From Daejeonella oryzae DSM 19973 (GTDB lineage Bacteria > Bacteroidota > Bacteroidia > Sphingobacteriales > Sphingobacteriaceae): a stretch of DNA of 64,000 bases. Position 1 is the first letter of the stretch, and every line of letters starts with the position of its first letter. This document shows positions 1 to 9,599 of the stretch, piece by piece. The stretch is taken from NCBI RefSeq assembly GCF_000422945.1, contig NZ_AUHA01000002.1:992001-1056000 (forward strand). Direction: 5' to 3'. Position numbers and translations under genes: made by a program. The notes beneath the pieces are model-generated. The model worked only from the letters and a program-made list of their open reading frames with translations. It ran no database searches and was not told the origin of the DNA.

Positions 1-35
1 AAAGTAAAGTTTTATTCATGTATATGTATTTAGAT

Positions 36-842
36 CTATTTTTTTGCCAGTACACTTTTTATCCAAAACTCAGTTGAGGCAGACACTTTATAACTGCTTG
101 GTCCTTCCATTCTTCCGCTTCTAATCCTGTCCCTATTGGTCATTAACCCCCGGTTTTGGCTATTAAAATTCCTGCCGGGAGACATAACCATTCTTTGAGG
201 ACCATTAACTTTAATGTTGTAATAAATAGGATCTTTAAAATTTTGGTCAATTCCCAGAGAACTCAGAGGAATCGCTAATTCTATTTGCAGTTCATTCTGC
301 TCATTAAATGTTGCGGCCGCTTTAATTCCATAAGTATTGTAAAGCGAGATGGAGCCGTCCATAATGTCCTTAAAGCCATTAATTTTTATAGATGTTACAC
401 GGGCCAGCATTTCTTCTCGCATTCTTTTCATCTCAATACCTGAAGATGTTGTGTCTGAAATTTTAGATGGATTTGGACGCACGGTCCTTGGTTGTGCAAT
501 TGGAAATGTAATGCCGGTTTCGGCTTTCTTTTTCCCCTCCGTATTTACCGAAAAGCTGATTCCGTATTTAAAAATTTTTGCAAGTTCCTGAGGAGCTGCA
601 TTTTTTAAAGCAACAAATATTAACTTTTCATTACTTGAGATGGTATAGAATAACTTGGTTGTTTCATTGAAATTTAGCTTCTCCGGCCAGTCATTCAGCT
701 TGCCATCTACCTCCAGATTGTTAGAAGCCCATTTGCTAATAAATACTTCATCAGATTTTTTTTGAGAATAGGCATTAAAGGAAATAGTTAAAGCTGCAAA
801 TAATAGTAACTGAGCAGTTAGTTTGGGGCGGAAATAAATCAT
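36..842 (-). CDS. Exported protein with N-terminal CBM9/DOMON-like region
   Basis: Unrecognised exported protein of about 268 residues. I start it at the internal ATG (842) because this gives a clean signal peptide (RPKLTAQ, a hydrophobic run, then AYSQ); the longer reading from 890 adds 16 polar residues. After the signal the phrase LEVDGKLNDWPE resembles the opening of carbohydrate-binding family 9-like or DOMON domains ('DGxLxDW'), and the later IELAIPLSSLG fits the end of such a beta-sandwich. A central segment is rich in Pro, Arg and Met, with a conspicuous Arg/Asn-rich stretch near the C-terminus. It lies alone on the minus strand. The fold assignment is inference from short motifs; the function is unknown. 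Confidence 0.6.
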   Translation of the reverse strand: MIYFRPKLTAQLLLFAALTISFNAYSQKKSDEVFISKWASNNLEVDGKLNDWPEKLNFNETTKLFYTISSNEKLIFVALKNAAPQELAKIFKYGISFSVNTEGKKKAETGITFPIAQPRTVRPNPSKISDTTSSGIEMKRMREEMLARVTSIKINGFKDIMDGSISLYNTYGIKAAATFNEQNELQIELAIPLSSLGIDQNFKDPIYYNIKVNGPQRMVMSPGRNFNSQNRGLMTNRDRIRSGRMEGPSSYKVSASTEFWIKSVLAKK

Positions 843-1059
843 ATTTTTCTTTGACTCACGAAACGGTAAAGAGTTTAATGCTTTGATCAATTGATAAAAA
901 TCAGAAATCAGTAATTGAATTGTTCTAGCTTAAGCCCGACCGGTGATGATGCAAGATAGACAAGCTTCCAGATCTGCTTTGTTAAATAGTGTTAAGAAGC
1001 CATTTACCCTGAAATTGTTACAGGGCAGGCTGATAGAAATCAGAATATTTGATTTCTGC

Positions 1060-1311
1060 TTATTTTAAAAGATCACTGATGGCACTTCGGGCACGGTCAA
1101 AAATTCCGCCCCTCAGATTATTTTCATCCAGAAAATCCCTAATCTCTCTGGCAATACGCCGTAATTCATCTTCGTTTCCGCTGGCTCTTGCAGCTTCCAG
1201 CTTACTCAGTAGATGACTGACTTCTATCGCCCTCTGAGATTCTCCCGCTCCCTGTAAAAGTGATATAATGATCCCTAAAATGATAATAAGTAGAATGATA
1301 ACCAACCACAT
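1060..1311 (-). CDS. Small single-pass membrane protein, hypothetical
   Basis: An 83-residue protein. Residues 1-20 form one very hydrophobic helix (MWLVIILLIIILGIIISLL), followed by a charged, probably helical cytoplasmic part rich in Arg and Glu (about residues 26-83). It has the composition of a genuine small membrane-anchored coiled-coil-like protein rather than a chance reading frame: no rare residues, and a regular heptad-like charge pattern. No family recognised. Short inverted repeats (about 1005-1025 and 1035-1057) follow its stop but lack a clear T tract, so a terminator is uncertain. Confidence 0.55.
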   Translation of the reverse strand: MWLVIILLIIILGIIISLLQGAGESQRAIEVSHLLSKLEAARASGNEDELRRIAREIRDFLDENNLRGGIFDRARSAISDLLK

Positions 1312-1411
1312 TAAGCAATCAATTTACCCTTATAAAGTTAAGGATTCCTGGAAATTTTATAAAAAAATTTGTTAATAAAAATACCTGTAAGCAGTATATT
1401 CTAAAAATATA

Positions 1412-2665
1412 TTAGGATTTTTCTTCCCAGATTACAGCTAAATGAATAAGGGTTTCTACGGCTTTTTGCATATCCTGTAAAGAAACCCATTCCTGCCTGC
1501 TATGAAAAGCATGTTCTCCGGCAAAGATATTCGGACAAGGCAAACCCATAAATGAAAGCCTCGAGCCGTCTGTTCCGCCGCGTATACTTTGCAGTTTTGG
1601 CTTTAAGCCGGCCCTTTGAATTGCAAGCTTTCCAAACTCAATTATATGAGGGAATTCATCAAGTACTTTTTTCATGTTTCGATATTGCTCTTTCACCTCC
1701 ATTTTAAATGAGGAGTGAGGGTAATTTCCAATCACCTCATCTGCAATTATTTTCAGGATCTGTTCATGATTTTTTAAAGCTTCATCTGTAAAATCACGGA
1801 TTATAAACTCAATACTGGCCTGTTCAACATTGCCCTTCATTTGAGTGGGATGAATAAAACCTTCTTTACCCTCCGTGCTTTCAGGCGAAAATTTTTCCCT
1901 GGGAAGAAGGGCCACAATTTCTGATGCAATCTTCAGGGCATTTTCCATCTTTCCTTTTGCAAATCCGGGATGAGCGCTCAATCCTTCAATACTGATTTTT
2001 ACTGCATCTGCCGAAAAAGTTTCGTTCTCTATGGAGCCGCAGGTTTCCCCGTCAACGGTATATGCAAAATCAGCTCCCAGTTTTATTAGATCTACTTTAT
2101 CTACTCCCCGGCCAATTTCTTCATCCGGGGTGAAAAGTAATTTAATTGTTCCATGCTTTACATCGGGATGTGTGCTGAAGAAATAAGCCATATCCATAAT
2201 TTCGGCCAGACCTGCTTTGTTGTCGGCGCCCAGTAAAGTTGTTCCGCTTGCAGTGATCAGGTCATTTCCAATCTGGTCTTTCAAATCATGATGTTCATTC
2301 ATTCTGATCACCTGATGTTCGTCATCGGGTAAAACCAAATCCTGTCCCTGATAATTCCGATGGATTATTGGCTTTACTCCGGCACCGCTGCAATCGGGCG
2401 AGGTATCCATGTGTGAACAAAAACAAATTACCGGAACCTGCTTATCACTGTTGGACGGGATGCTGGCATATACATATCCATGTTCATCCATGTGAGCGTC
2501 AGAAATACCCATTTCAAGAAGTTCTTCGACCAATACTGCGGCCAGATCTTTTTGATTATCACTGGAAGGGCAGGTCTCCGATTCGGGATCAGATTGAGTG
2601 TTTATCTTGACATATTTTAAGAAGCGATTTAAAACAGTATGTGTTATATTTTCTATGCTATTCAT
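1412..2665 (-). CDS. pepT: Peptidase T (tripeptide aminopeptidase)
   Basis: M20-family zinc aminopeptidase, 417 residues, the usual PepT length. It releases N-terminal residues from tripeptides in the cytoplasm. Visible metal and catalytic motifs in order are CSHMDTSPD (first His and Asp ligands, about residues 85-87), LLGADNKAGLAEI (bridging Asp), FTPDEEIGRG (catalytic Glu and ligand), YTVDGE (Asp ligand) and GEHAFHSRQEWV (last His ligand). The GGTDGSRLSFMGLPCPN segment is typical of PepT. The gene is monocistronic with an ATG start. Confidence is high because every family motif is intact. Confidence 0.95.
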   Translation of the reverse strand: MNSIENITHTVLNRFLKYVKINTQSDPESETCPSSDNQKDLAAVLVEELLEMGISDAHMDEHGYVYASIPSNSDKQVPVICFCSHMDTSPDCSGAGVKPIIHRNYQGQDLVLPDDEHQVIRMNEHHDLKDQIGNDLITASGTTLLGADNKAGLAEIMDMAYFFSTHPDVKHGTIKLLFTPDEEIGRGVDKVDLIKLGADFAYTVDGETCGSIENETFSADAVKISIEGLSAHPGFAKGKMENALKIASEIVALLPREKFSPESTEGKEGFIHPTQMKGNVEQASIEFIIRDFTDEALKNHEQILKIIADEVIGNYPHSSFKMEVKEQYRNMKKVLDEFPHIIEFGKLAIQRAGLKPKLQSIRGGTDGSRLSFMGLPCPNIFAGEHAFHSRQEWVSLQDMQKAVETLIHLAVIWEEKS

Positions 2666-2784
2666 AATCTATCATTTACCGGGCGATTTTTTTTGTAAAT
2701 TAATACTTATTGCCAGCAAAGAACAGCATTTAGGTTAATTAGATTTTTTCTTAGTTTTATGGCGGGTAATTAATTTAAAAACTA

Positions 2785-3492
2785 TTGAAAAAGCTTTTAT
2801 TCTTTCTTTTTGGGATTTTTATGTATTCCAGTGCTTTTTCACAATATAATTTCCGGCGTTACAGCATTGGTATTGGGGGCGGAATGAATGAGCCGTATTC
2901 GGATGTAAAATACAACGACAGGTCTCCGGCATTTACCCTGAACGGTGATTTTTATTTAACTCCCTTTATTATTGGTGGACTAGAAGCTCAGTTTGGAAAG
3001 CTGCAGGGAGGTGATATGGCAAATGACAAACATTTAAGAGAATTTAATAACAGCTATATAACTTCTACGCTTAATGCACGCGTTGCTTTAGGGGAATTAC
3101 TTAATTATCATCGCCCCAGTATTTTAAATAGCTTTAAGGGATTATATATCGGCTCAGGAGTTGGCTTTATAAAAAACAAAATGACTTTTGTAACTCGTAT
3201 AAAGCCTGACGGCTCTAACTATGAATTTCCCGGCAAGGACGCCAGTATAAATCTGGTGGTACCTTTAACCGCCGGCATCAATTTTAATTTTTTGGATGGA
3301 TGGGATGAAACACGATACATTATGACTTTAGGTTATCAAATGAATGTGACTTTTGGCGAAGGAATGGATGGGTTTAATGACCCTCCGAGTGAATTTGAAA
3401 ACGATAATAATGATATGTTTGCCTATGCCACTATTGGTGTAAAATACTGCTTCGGGCGTAAAGCTCCTTTTTACCGGCCTTTCAGATATTAA
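2785..3492 (+). CDS. Outer-membrane beta-barrel protein
   Basis: A 235-residue exported protein. The start is TTG at 2785, giving a canonical signal peptide (MKKLLFFLFGIF...AFSQ); no ATG lies in a better position. The mature part has alternating hydrophobic/polar strands, many Gly and aromatic residues, and ends in an aromatic residue (FYRPFRY), as outer-membrane barrels do. It resembles the generic Bacteroidota 'outer membrane beta-barrel' group; no specific substrate can be named. The next gene begins 6 bases after the stop, so it may head the run MmcQ / pterin dehydratase / M14 / rhomboid. Confidence 0.7.
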   Translation: MKKLLFFLFGIFMYSSAFSQYNFRRYSIGIGGGMNEPYSDVKYNDRSPAFTLNGDFYLTPFIIGGLEAQFGKLQGGDMANDKHLREFNNSYITSTLNARVALGELLNYHRPSILNSFKGLYIGSGVGFIKNKMTFVTRIKPDGSNYEFPGKDASINLVVPLTAGINFNFLDGWDETRYIMTLGYQMNVTFGEGMDGFNDPPSEFENDNNDMFAYATIGVKYCFGRKAPFYRPFRY

Positions 3493-3498
3493 TCTAGT

Positions 3499-3840
3499 AT
3501 GGATATTGAAACTATTCGTGAACATTGCCTGTTAAAGGCAGCGGTAACAGAAACATTTCCTTTTGGTGAAGATACTCTGGTGTTTAAAGTTTCCAACAAA
3601 ATGTTTCTGCTCATCGGTCTGGAAAATCCAACCAGTTTTAACGCCAAATGTGATCCGGAAAGAGCACAGCAGCTACGTGAAGAATTTGAGGAAGTTCAGC
3701 CGGGATATCACATGAATAAAACACACTGGAATACGGTATTTATTAACGGCAGACTTTCTGATCAGCAGTTAATCAGTCTGATTGATCATTCGTATGAACT
3801 GGTTGTAAATAGTTTACCAAAAAGTAAGCGACTAATATAA
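3499..3840 (+). CDS. MmcQ/YjbR family protein (DUF419)
   Basis: A 113-residue protein with the MmcQ/YjbR signature: the N-terminal ETIREHCLLKAAVTETFPF, the VFKVSNKMFLLIG strand, the CDPERAQQLRE helix, the GYHMNKTHWNTVFI motif and a final helix with SYELVVNSLPK. Members have a double-wing DNA-binding-like fold, but the biochemical role is not settled. The next gene begins only a few bases after the stop, so the two are probably co-transcribed. Confidence 0.88.
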   Translation: MDIETIREHCLLKAAVTETFPFGEDTLVFKVSNKMFLLIGLENPTSFNAKCDPERAQQLREEFEEVQPGYHMNKTHWNTVFINGRLSDQQLISLIDHSYELVVNSLPKSKRLI

Positions 3841-3847
3841 TATAGTG

Positions 3848-4105
3848 ATGGAGTGGGTAGAAAAATTGCTTGATGAGAAAACGGGTTCAGCACAGCTGGA
3901 AAAGACATTTATTTTCAAAGACTTTATTACCGCCTGGGCATTTATGAGTCAGGTAGCATTGCTGGCTGAAAAAATGGATCATCACCCCGATTGGAGCAAT
4001 AATTATAATAAGGTATCAATACGTTTAAGTACGCATAGTGAGGCGAACAAAATAACCCTTAAAGATCGTGAACTTGCAGTTTTAATAGATAAGATAAAGG
4101 GATGA
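3848..4105 (+). CDS. 4a-hydroxytetrahydrobiopterin dehydratase-like (pterin-4a-carbinolamine dehydratase)
   Basis: An 85-residue member of the PCD/DCoH family, which dehydrates 4a-hydroxytetrahydrobiopterin to quinonoid dihydrobiopterin. The active-site signature is clear: EKMDHHPDWSNNYNKV followed by STH and a TLKD segment; the three catalytic His and the Asp are present. The Gly normally found after the TH motif is replaced here (SEANK). Start choice: GTG at 3845 and ATG at 3848 are adjacent; I use ATG. No aromatic amino-acid hydroxylase lies in the window, so the physiological partner is unknown. Its stop overlaps an upstream start of the M14 frame (ATGA at 4102). Confidence 0.88.
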   Translation: MEWVEKLLDEKTGSAQLEKTFIFKDFITAWAFMSQVALLAEKMDHHPDWSNNYNKVSIRLSTHSEANKITLKDRELAVLIDKIKG

Positions 4106-4140
4106 TTATATATTTGAGAGCTTCCTTTCACAAACAGCTT

Positions 4141-5865
4141 ATGAAAAAAACCTTACTTTTTATCTTTCTGCTAACAGTTTCTATAATGGCTTCGGCCCAG
4201 TTAACTCCGTTTGAACTTAGTAAAAGTAAAAATGTAACAGCCACTTATCCGCAGGTAATTTCTTACTACAAAGATCTTGATCTAAAATATGATCAGATGA
4301 AAATGTTTACATACGGATTAACCGATATAGGAAAGCCTCTGCATCTGGTTGTTCTCTCTAAAAATAAAGTATTCGACCCGGTACAGATTCGCCAGCAAAA
4401 TAAGCGGATTTTATTGATCAATAACGGGATTCATCCCGGGGAACCGGAAGGCATTGATGCCAGTATGATGCTGGTTCGTGATCTTCTTAAAAAGAATACC
4501 ATTCCGGATGATGTGGTTATTTGCATTCTTCCTTTATACAATATTGACGGGAGTTTAAACCGCGGATTTTCCAGAGCCAATCAGAATGGTCCGGAGAGTC
4601 ATGGATTTAGAGGCAATTCAAAAAACCTGGATCTGAACCGCGATTTTATAAAAACGGATTCTAAAAATTCATACTCTTTCCAGGAGATTTTTAATATCTG
4701 GCAGCCGGAAGTGTTTTTAGATAATCATACCAGTAATGGCGCAGATTACCAGTATGTAATGACCTTTATAGAAACGCAGCGTGATAAATTAAATCCCATT
4801 CTTTCAAACTTTATGACAAAAATCATAGAGCCGGCATTGTATGATGCTATGAAAAAAAAGGGGTATGAAATGACTCCCTACGTAGATCATATTGGCGAAA
4901 CTCCTGATTCCGGTCTTACAGCGTTTTTAGAAATACCCCGCTTTGCTACAGGTTACGCAGCCCTTCATAATACTATTGGTTTTATCGGAGAAACTCATAT
5001 GTTAAAATCCTTTGATAAACGCGTATATGCTACGTATCAATTGATGAATAATCTGATAGAGATCACCCAGAAAAATTCGGCTCAACTTGGGTCTGTGAAA
5101 AAACTGGCCGATGAGCAGGTTAAAAATCAGAAAGAATTTGCCCTAAATTGGGAAATGGATGATACTAAGTTTGAAACCATTTTGTTTAAAGGATATGAAG
5201 GAAAACACAAAGCCAGTGAAGTTAGTAGCCTAAGCAGATTATATTACGACCGCAACAAGCCATTTGAGAAAAAAGTGAAGCTTTACAACACATTTAAGCC
5301 AACCGTAACAGTAGAAAAACCTATAGCTTATATTGTTCCGCAGGCCTGGCAAAAAGTAATTGATCTTTTGAAATTAAATCAGGTTGAAATGGAGCGTCTT
5401 TCGGCAGATACTCTGATGGAGGTGGACATGTATTATATTGGGGATTATAAAACCTCTCCAAGGCCTTATGAAGGTCATTATATTCACAGTGCAGTTAAAG
5501 TAAAAAGTCAGAAACAACAGGTAAAATTTTATGAAGGCGACTTCTTGATTTATACTAATCAGAACCAAAACCGCTATATTGTCGAAACACTGGAGCCTCA
5601 GGCTGTAGATTCTTTTTTTGCCTGGAACTTTTTTGATTCGGTTCTCGGTCAAAAAGAATATTTTTCAGCCTATGTTTTTGAGGATGAAGCTGCGGAATTA
5701 TTAAAAAATAAGCCGGAGATGAAGCAAAAGCTGGAAGCAGCAAAGCTCAAAAATCCGGATCTGGCAAAAAGTGCTTCTGCTCAGTTAAACTGGATTTATG
5801 TAAATTCAGATCTGTACGAAAAAACACATCTCAGATATCCTGTTGGACGATTAATTAAAAATTAG
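4141..5865 (+). CDS. Exported M14-family zinc carboxypeptidase
   Basis: A metallopeptidase of about 574 residues. The frame opens at 4102, but the ATG at 4141 begins a standard signal peptide (MKKTLLFIFLLTVSIMASAQ), so I take that as the start. Zinc-site motifs of the M14 fold are visible: NNGIHPGEPEG (His and Glu ligands), DLNRDF (substrate-binding Asn-Arg) and DNHTSNG (third His ligand). The C-terminal third, with a further beta-rich segment, is common in Bacteroidota members. It probably acts in the periplasm or outside on peptides. It sits in a compact plus-strand run with MmcQ, pterin dehydratase and rhomboid. Confidence 0.9.
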   Translation: MKKTLLFIFLLTVSIMASAQLTPFELSKSKNVTATYPQVISYYKDLDLKYDQMKMFTYGLTDIGKPLHLVVLSKNKVFDPVQIRQQNKRILLINNGIHPGEPEGIDASMMLVRDLLKKNTIPDDVVICILPLYNIDGSLNRGFSRANQNGPESHGFRGNSKNLDLNRDFIKTDSKNSYSFQEIFNIWQPEVFLDNHTSNGADYQYVMTFIETQRDKLNPILSNFMTKIIEPALYDAMKKKGYEMTPYVDHIGETPDSGLTAFLEIPRFATGYAALHNTIGFIGETHMLKSFDKRVYATYQLMNNLIEITQKNSAQLGSVKKLADEQVKNQKEFALNWEMDDTKFETILFKGYEGKHKASEVSSLSRLYYDRNKPFEKKVKLYNTFKPTVTVEKPIAYIVPQAWQKVIDLLKLNQVEMERLSADTLMEVDMYYIGDYKTSPRPYEGHYIHSAVKVKSQKQQVKFYEGDFLIYTNQNQNRYIVETLEPQAVDSFFAWNFFDSVLGQKEYFSAYVFEDEAAELLKNKPEMKQKLEAAKLKNPDLAKSASAQLNWIYVNSDLYEKTHLRYPVGRLIKN

Positions 5866-5875
5866 AATACTATTA

Positions 5876-6514
5876 ATGGAAAGTTTTATAACGGAAACCC
5901 CTGTTGCCACATTCATTTTTCTGATTACCATTGTAACCAGTCTTTACGCTTTTTCAAATGCCGAAGTCTATGGCAAATTTATGCTGCATCCCTATAGTAT
6001 AAGTCGTGGAGAACGCTTGTATGCATTAATTACCAGTGGTTTGATTCATAAAGACTGGGGTCATTTATTTGTAAATATGCTATCATATTACTTCTTCGCC
6101 TTCCAGCTCGAAAAGACATTTGTTTCTTTAAGCAGTTGGGGACATGTTCAGTTCGGCGTTTTATATCTGGTGAGTATTATTTTAAGTGATATTACCTCGA
6201 TAATGAAGCATAAGGAACATTTTTGGTACAATAGTCTCGGCGCCTCCGGAGCAGTTTGTGCAGTTGTTTTCAGCTATATTTTATTTTATCCTTTAAATAA
6301 GATGTTTATTTTTCCTCTTCCTATTCCTATACCATCTGTAATTTATGGGTTTTTGTTTTTAGGATATTGCTGGTATGCGGCCCGCAATTCAAGGGATTCA
6401 ATAAATCACGATGCGCATTTTTATGGTGCATTAACCGGGGTTTTGTTAACTGTAATTTTTTACCCTCAGGTGGCTTCGTATTTTATTGGCCAGTTAACCG
6501 GATCAAGGGTTTAA
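5876..6514 (+). CDS. Rhomboid-family intramembrane serine protease
   Basis: A 212-residue polytopic membrane protein. Rhomboid hallmarks: a helix-1/loop HKDWGHLFVNML (His and Asn of the oxyanion site), the nucleophile motif NSLGASGAVCAVVF (GxSG), and the late HDAHFYGALTG helix carrying the catalytic His. Six hydrophobic segments are visible. It cleaves single-pass membrane proteins within the lipid bilayer in known family members; the target here is unknown. It starts 10 bases after the M14 stop, so it is likely in the same operon. Confidence 0.92.
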   Translation: MESFITETPVATFIFLITIVTSLYAFSNAEVYGKFMLHPYSISRGERLYALITSGLIHKDWGHLFVNMLSYYFFAFQLEKTFVSLSSWGHVQFGVLYLVSIILSDITSIMKHKEHFWYNSLGASGAVCAVVFSYILFYPLNKMFIFPLPIPIPSVIYGFLFLGYCWYAARNSRDSINHDAHFYGALTGVLLTVIFYPQVASYFIGQLTGSRV

Positions 6515-6526
6515 TAACAAATAAAT

Positions 6527-8005
6527 TTAGCGGACGATAAGCACAGACCCGGTTAGAACAGGGCTACCTGTTCTTAAATCAATGGTGTAATAATACACGC
6601 CGCTGGGCAATGGTTTGCCATCAAAATTTCCGTCCCATTCCTGACCATAGCCTACGCTTTTAAAAACTGTATTCCCGTATCGGTTAAAAACATGAATTCG
6701 GGATTCCGGATAGGAGTTAAGTGCAACTATTTTCCATCGGTCATTTACCATATCAGCATTCGGTGAAAACGCATTTGGAATGATCAGATTTTTTAAAACA
6801 CGTATATAAACCTCATCACTTACTGTGCTGTTACATCCATCCTCAGAAATTACATTTAATGTATAGGTGATATTTTCAGGAGGGTTGGCGGTAGGATTCA
6901 GGATATTGGGGTTATCAAGATAGGAAGACGGAGTCCAGAAATATCTGGTATTATTACCTTCTGCACTTCCATTAAGTGCTACGATGCCTCCTTCAATTAT
7001 TACCAAGTCCGATCCTGCATCCACAGTAGGTTTTCTATTAACCAATACCGGTAGTTGCGCTGAAAGAATCCGGCAGTTTTGTGAATTGATATTGGCTCCT
7101 TCAGCAGCGGCGAGTCTGAATGAATATCCCAACTGATTAACCGCGGGGATATTTAAACTATATGATCTCTGGTTTGCACTAATAATATCTTTCCAGCCCT
7201 CGCCATCATTAGAATTTATTTGCCATTGAAATGATGGATTAGTATATCCGGCAGAAATCTCTGCATTTAAATTAATAGTTCCGCTTTCTCCTTCACATAG
7301 TGCATTTGTTAGAGAAGAAATTTCGCTTTCTGCTGTGATAGTAGGACCGCAAGCCCTGAACGTTATGTCATCCAGTGCAAGATCATTACCGCATCCGCCA
7401 ACCGACTTATTAGTCATCCGGATTACAACTTCTTCTGTGCCGGCCGGAGTGGTGAAAAAAAATCCAAATTGCTTCCATTGCGGACTCAACGTTTCAGCAA
7501 TATTTCCCGTAGAATAGGTTCTGAGAATAACCCCTGAGCTATTTTCTATGGTAAAAGTTATATTGGGATCAATTCCATTAGATTCGCATGCATTATTTTT
7601 TAAAATATTCAGAATCCAGGATGCAAACTCATAAGTAGTTCCTCCGCATAGTCCGGTTACTTTTTGAGTGTAAAAGTCGCCCGGATCTAAAGATGCATTA
7701 ATCACCATCATGTTCCCGTTCACATCATTAGGTGTATGATCCTGTACAACGGAGTGCCAGGTGCTACCAAAGCAGTTCTGAGTTTGAGAAGCGATATTAT
7801 AAAAACCATCGCCCGGGCATGCATCTGTAGAAAATTTATAAGAAGTTACATTGGGAGGAAGGGGCATAGCGTTGGCGTACCCTTCTCCAAATGTTATGTT
7901 AACCACAGGATCTCCCAGGCTTCCGTTACAAGTTTGTGCAATGCCGGGTTTCAGACTGAGCAGGAAAAATAGGAGGATGAAATAAGTGGTTTTGAAGTAG
8001 TTCAA
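6527..8005 (-). CDS. Secreted adhesin-like protein with gliding-motility/type IX (type B) sorting domain
   Basis: A 492-residue exported protein starting at TTG (8005) with a clear signal peptide ending at GIAQ. The N-terminal half (about residues 25-215) is a jelly-roll-like carbohydrate-binding region with SWILNILKN, VVIRMTNKSVGGCGNDLALDDI and several Cys. The middle has Ig/PKD-like strands (VDAGSDLVIIEGG, NPTANPPENITYTL). The C-terminus (PNAFSPNADMVNDRW, IHVFNRYGNTVF, WDGNFDGKPLPSGVYYY) is the gliding-motility-associated C-terminal domain that directs export by the type IX system. The exact ligand is unknown. Confidence 0.88.
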   Translation of the reverse strand: MNYFKTTYFILLFFLLSLKPGIAQTCNGSLGDPVVNITFGEGYANAMPLPPNVTSYKFSTDACPGDGFYNIASQTQNCFGSTWHSVVQDHTPNDVNGNMMVINASLDPGDFYTQKVTGLCGGTTYEFASWILNILKNNACESNGIDPNITFTIENSSGVILRTYSTGNIAETLSPQWKQFGFFFTTPAGTEEVVIRMTNKSVGGCGNDLALDDITFRACGPTITAESEISSLTNALCEGESGTINLNAEISAGYTNPSFQWQINSNDGEGWKDIISANQRSYSLNIPAVNQLGYSFRLAAAEGANINSQNCRILSAQLPVLVNRKPTVDAGSDLVIIEGGIVALNGSAEGNNTRYFWTPSSYLDNPNILNPTANPPENITYTLNVISEDGCNSTVSDEVYIRVLKNLIIPNAFSPNADMVNDRWKIVALNSYPESRIHVFNRYGNTVFKSVGYGQEWDGNFDGKPLPSGVYYYTIDLRTGSPVLTGSVLIVR

Positions 8006-8275
8006 AATAGGGTTTAAGTATAATTCTTTGATTTAAAACACCTACTAGTCAAAAACTTCAATTCTACTTTATTAATGGTGTTACTCGTAAAGGTAAACGA
8101 TTAAGTTTAATGAAAAGCTATTGCAAATAATTTTCTGTTGAACTGCTAAAAATCATATTTTAAAATAATAAAATTCTGTTTATAATCATATGTTAGTGCT
8201 ATTATTCTGAATTAATATTATTGGCAGGTTAATAATTTTTAATTTATACTTTTAACAAAATTAAATTTTAAAAAT

Positions 8276-9541
8276 ATGATGCGCCCCGAAAGTTTAATGA
8301 TGTCTTATGGTTATAAACCAGAATTATCAGAAGGATCTATTAAGTGTCCGGTTTTTTTAACGTCGACATTTGTATTTAAAACTGCCGAAGAAGGAAAAGC
8401 TCACTTTGAAATAGCTTATGGCTTACGCGATAAACTTGAAAATGAAGAATTGGGTTTAATCTATAGCCGCATCAACAACCCGGATCTGGAAATTCTTGAG
8501 AATCGCTTAACACTTTGGGATAAAGCTGCAGAATGTGCTGTTTTTGAAAGTGGAATGGCAGCTATTTCTACAGTAATGCTTGAATTTCTTCAGCCCGGAG
8601 ACATGATTATGAGCAGCGGCCCCTTATATGGCGGAACGGATCATTTTATTAAACATTTTTTAAATAAACTGGGGATCGAACATTTAGAGTTTGATGCCAC
8701 GTTTACCGAAGAGCAAATTCTTAGTCTGATCGATCAATCCGGTAAAAAAGATAAGCTGAAATTGATCTTTTTGGAAACGCCTGCCAATCCAACCAATTCA
8801 TTAATTGATATTGAAATGTGTTCGAATATTGCCAAAGAACTCTCCTCAGGAGATCAAAAGATAATTGTTGCGGTTGATAATACGTACATGGGTCCGCTTT
8901 GGCAGCATCCGCTGGATCAGGGAGCAGATCTGGTTTTGTATTCGGCGACTAAATATATTGGCGGTCACAGTGATGTAGTGGCCGGGGCGTGTCTGGGTTC
9001 TGCAGAATTAGTGCAGCGTGTAAAAACTCTGAGAACATTTTTAGGAAATATGGCCAGCCCGATGTCATGCTGGTTATTGTTAAGAAGTTTAGAAACGTTA
9101 AAAGTTCGGATGGACCAGCAGGCGATTAACGCGGAAAAAGTTGCGGCCTTTTTATCCTCTCATCCAAAAGTTGAAAAAATCTATTATTTAGGAAGTCTGG
9201 AAAACATGCCCGATCAGAAAGCTATTTATGACAAGCAATGCCTATCAGCCGGAGCTATGGTTTCATTCGATATCCGCGGAGGCGAAAATGAAGCCTTTTT
9301 ATTCCTGAATAATTTAAAGCTTATAAAGCTTGCCGTAAGTTTAGGAGGAACGGAATCTCTTGCAGAACATCCTGCAACAATGACGCATGCCGGAGTTGAC
9401 CCGGAATATAGGTTGAAAGTAGGAATTACTGAGAAATTGGTGCGACTTTCAATTGGCGTTGAAAATTATCAGGATCTGATAAATGATATTGAAAGTGCTT
9501 TAAATGTAAGGATACATGAAACTGCAGATATTGAAAATTAG
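8276..9541 (+). CDS. Cys/Met-metabolism PLP-dependent lyase (methionine gamma-lyase/cystathionine gamma-synthase-like)
   Basis: A 421-residue member of the transsulfuration PLP family. Motifs: SRINNPDLEILENRL (phosphate-binding Arg region), FESGMAAIS, SSGPLYGGTDHF (active-site Tyr), FLETPANPTN, VAVDNTYMGP (Asp that contacts the PLP nitrogen) and YSATKYIGGHSDVVAG (Schiff-base Lys). The C-terminal SLGGTESLAEHPATMTHAG is typical of MGL/CGS enzymes. These sequences do not allow a safe choice between gamma-lyase and gamma-synthase. Two ATG codons stand together at 8276 and 8279. A strong hairpin follows the stop. Confidence 0.85.
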   Translation: MMRPESLMMSYGYKPELSEGSIKCPVFLTSTFVFKTAEEGKAHFEIAYGLRDKLENEELGLIYSRINNPDLEILENRLTLWDKAAECAVFESGMAAISTVMLEFLQPGDMIMSSGPLYGGTDHFIKHFLNKLGIEHLEFDATFTEEQILSLIDQSGKKDKLKLIFLETPANPTNSLIDIEMCSNIAKELSSGDQKIIVAVDNTYMGPLWQHPLDQGADLVLYSATKYIGGHSDVVAGACLGSAELVQRVKTLRTFLGNMASPMSCWLLLRSLETLKVRMDQQAINAEKVAAFLSSHPKVEKIYYLGSLENMPDQKAIYDKQCLSAGAMVSFDIRGGENEAFLFLNNLKLIKLAVSLGGTESLAEHPATMTHAGVDPEYRLKVGITEKLVRLSIGVENYQDLINDIESALNVRIHETADIEN

Positions 9542-9550
9542 ATTTAATTA

Positions 9551-9588
9551 TAAACAGAAAGGCGTTTATATGAACGCCTTTCTGTTTA
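9551..9588. terminator. Bidirectional hairpin between convergent genes
   Basis: A perfect 16-bp stem (TAAACAGAAAGGCGTT at 9551-9566 with its complement at 9573-9588) around a 6-nt loop. It lies between the PLP lyase and the convergent catalase gene. The flanking T tracts are weak, so it may act as a transcription stop for either strand or as a 3'-end-protecting hairpin. Confidence 0.7.
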
Positions 9589-9599
9589 TTAATTCCTGA

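Noticed and set aside
5374-5743. Two minus-strand frames opposite the C-terminal part of the first M14 peptidase
   Set aside because: The plus-strand peptidase reading is continuous and coherent there.
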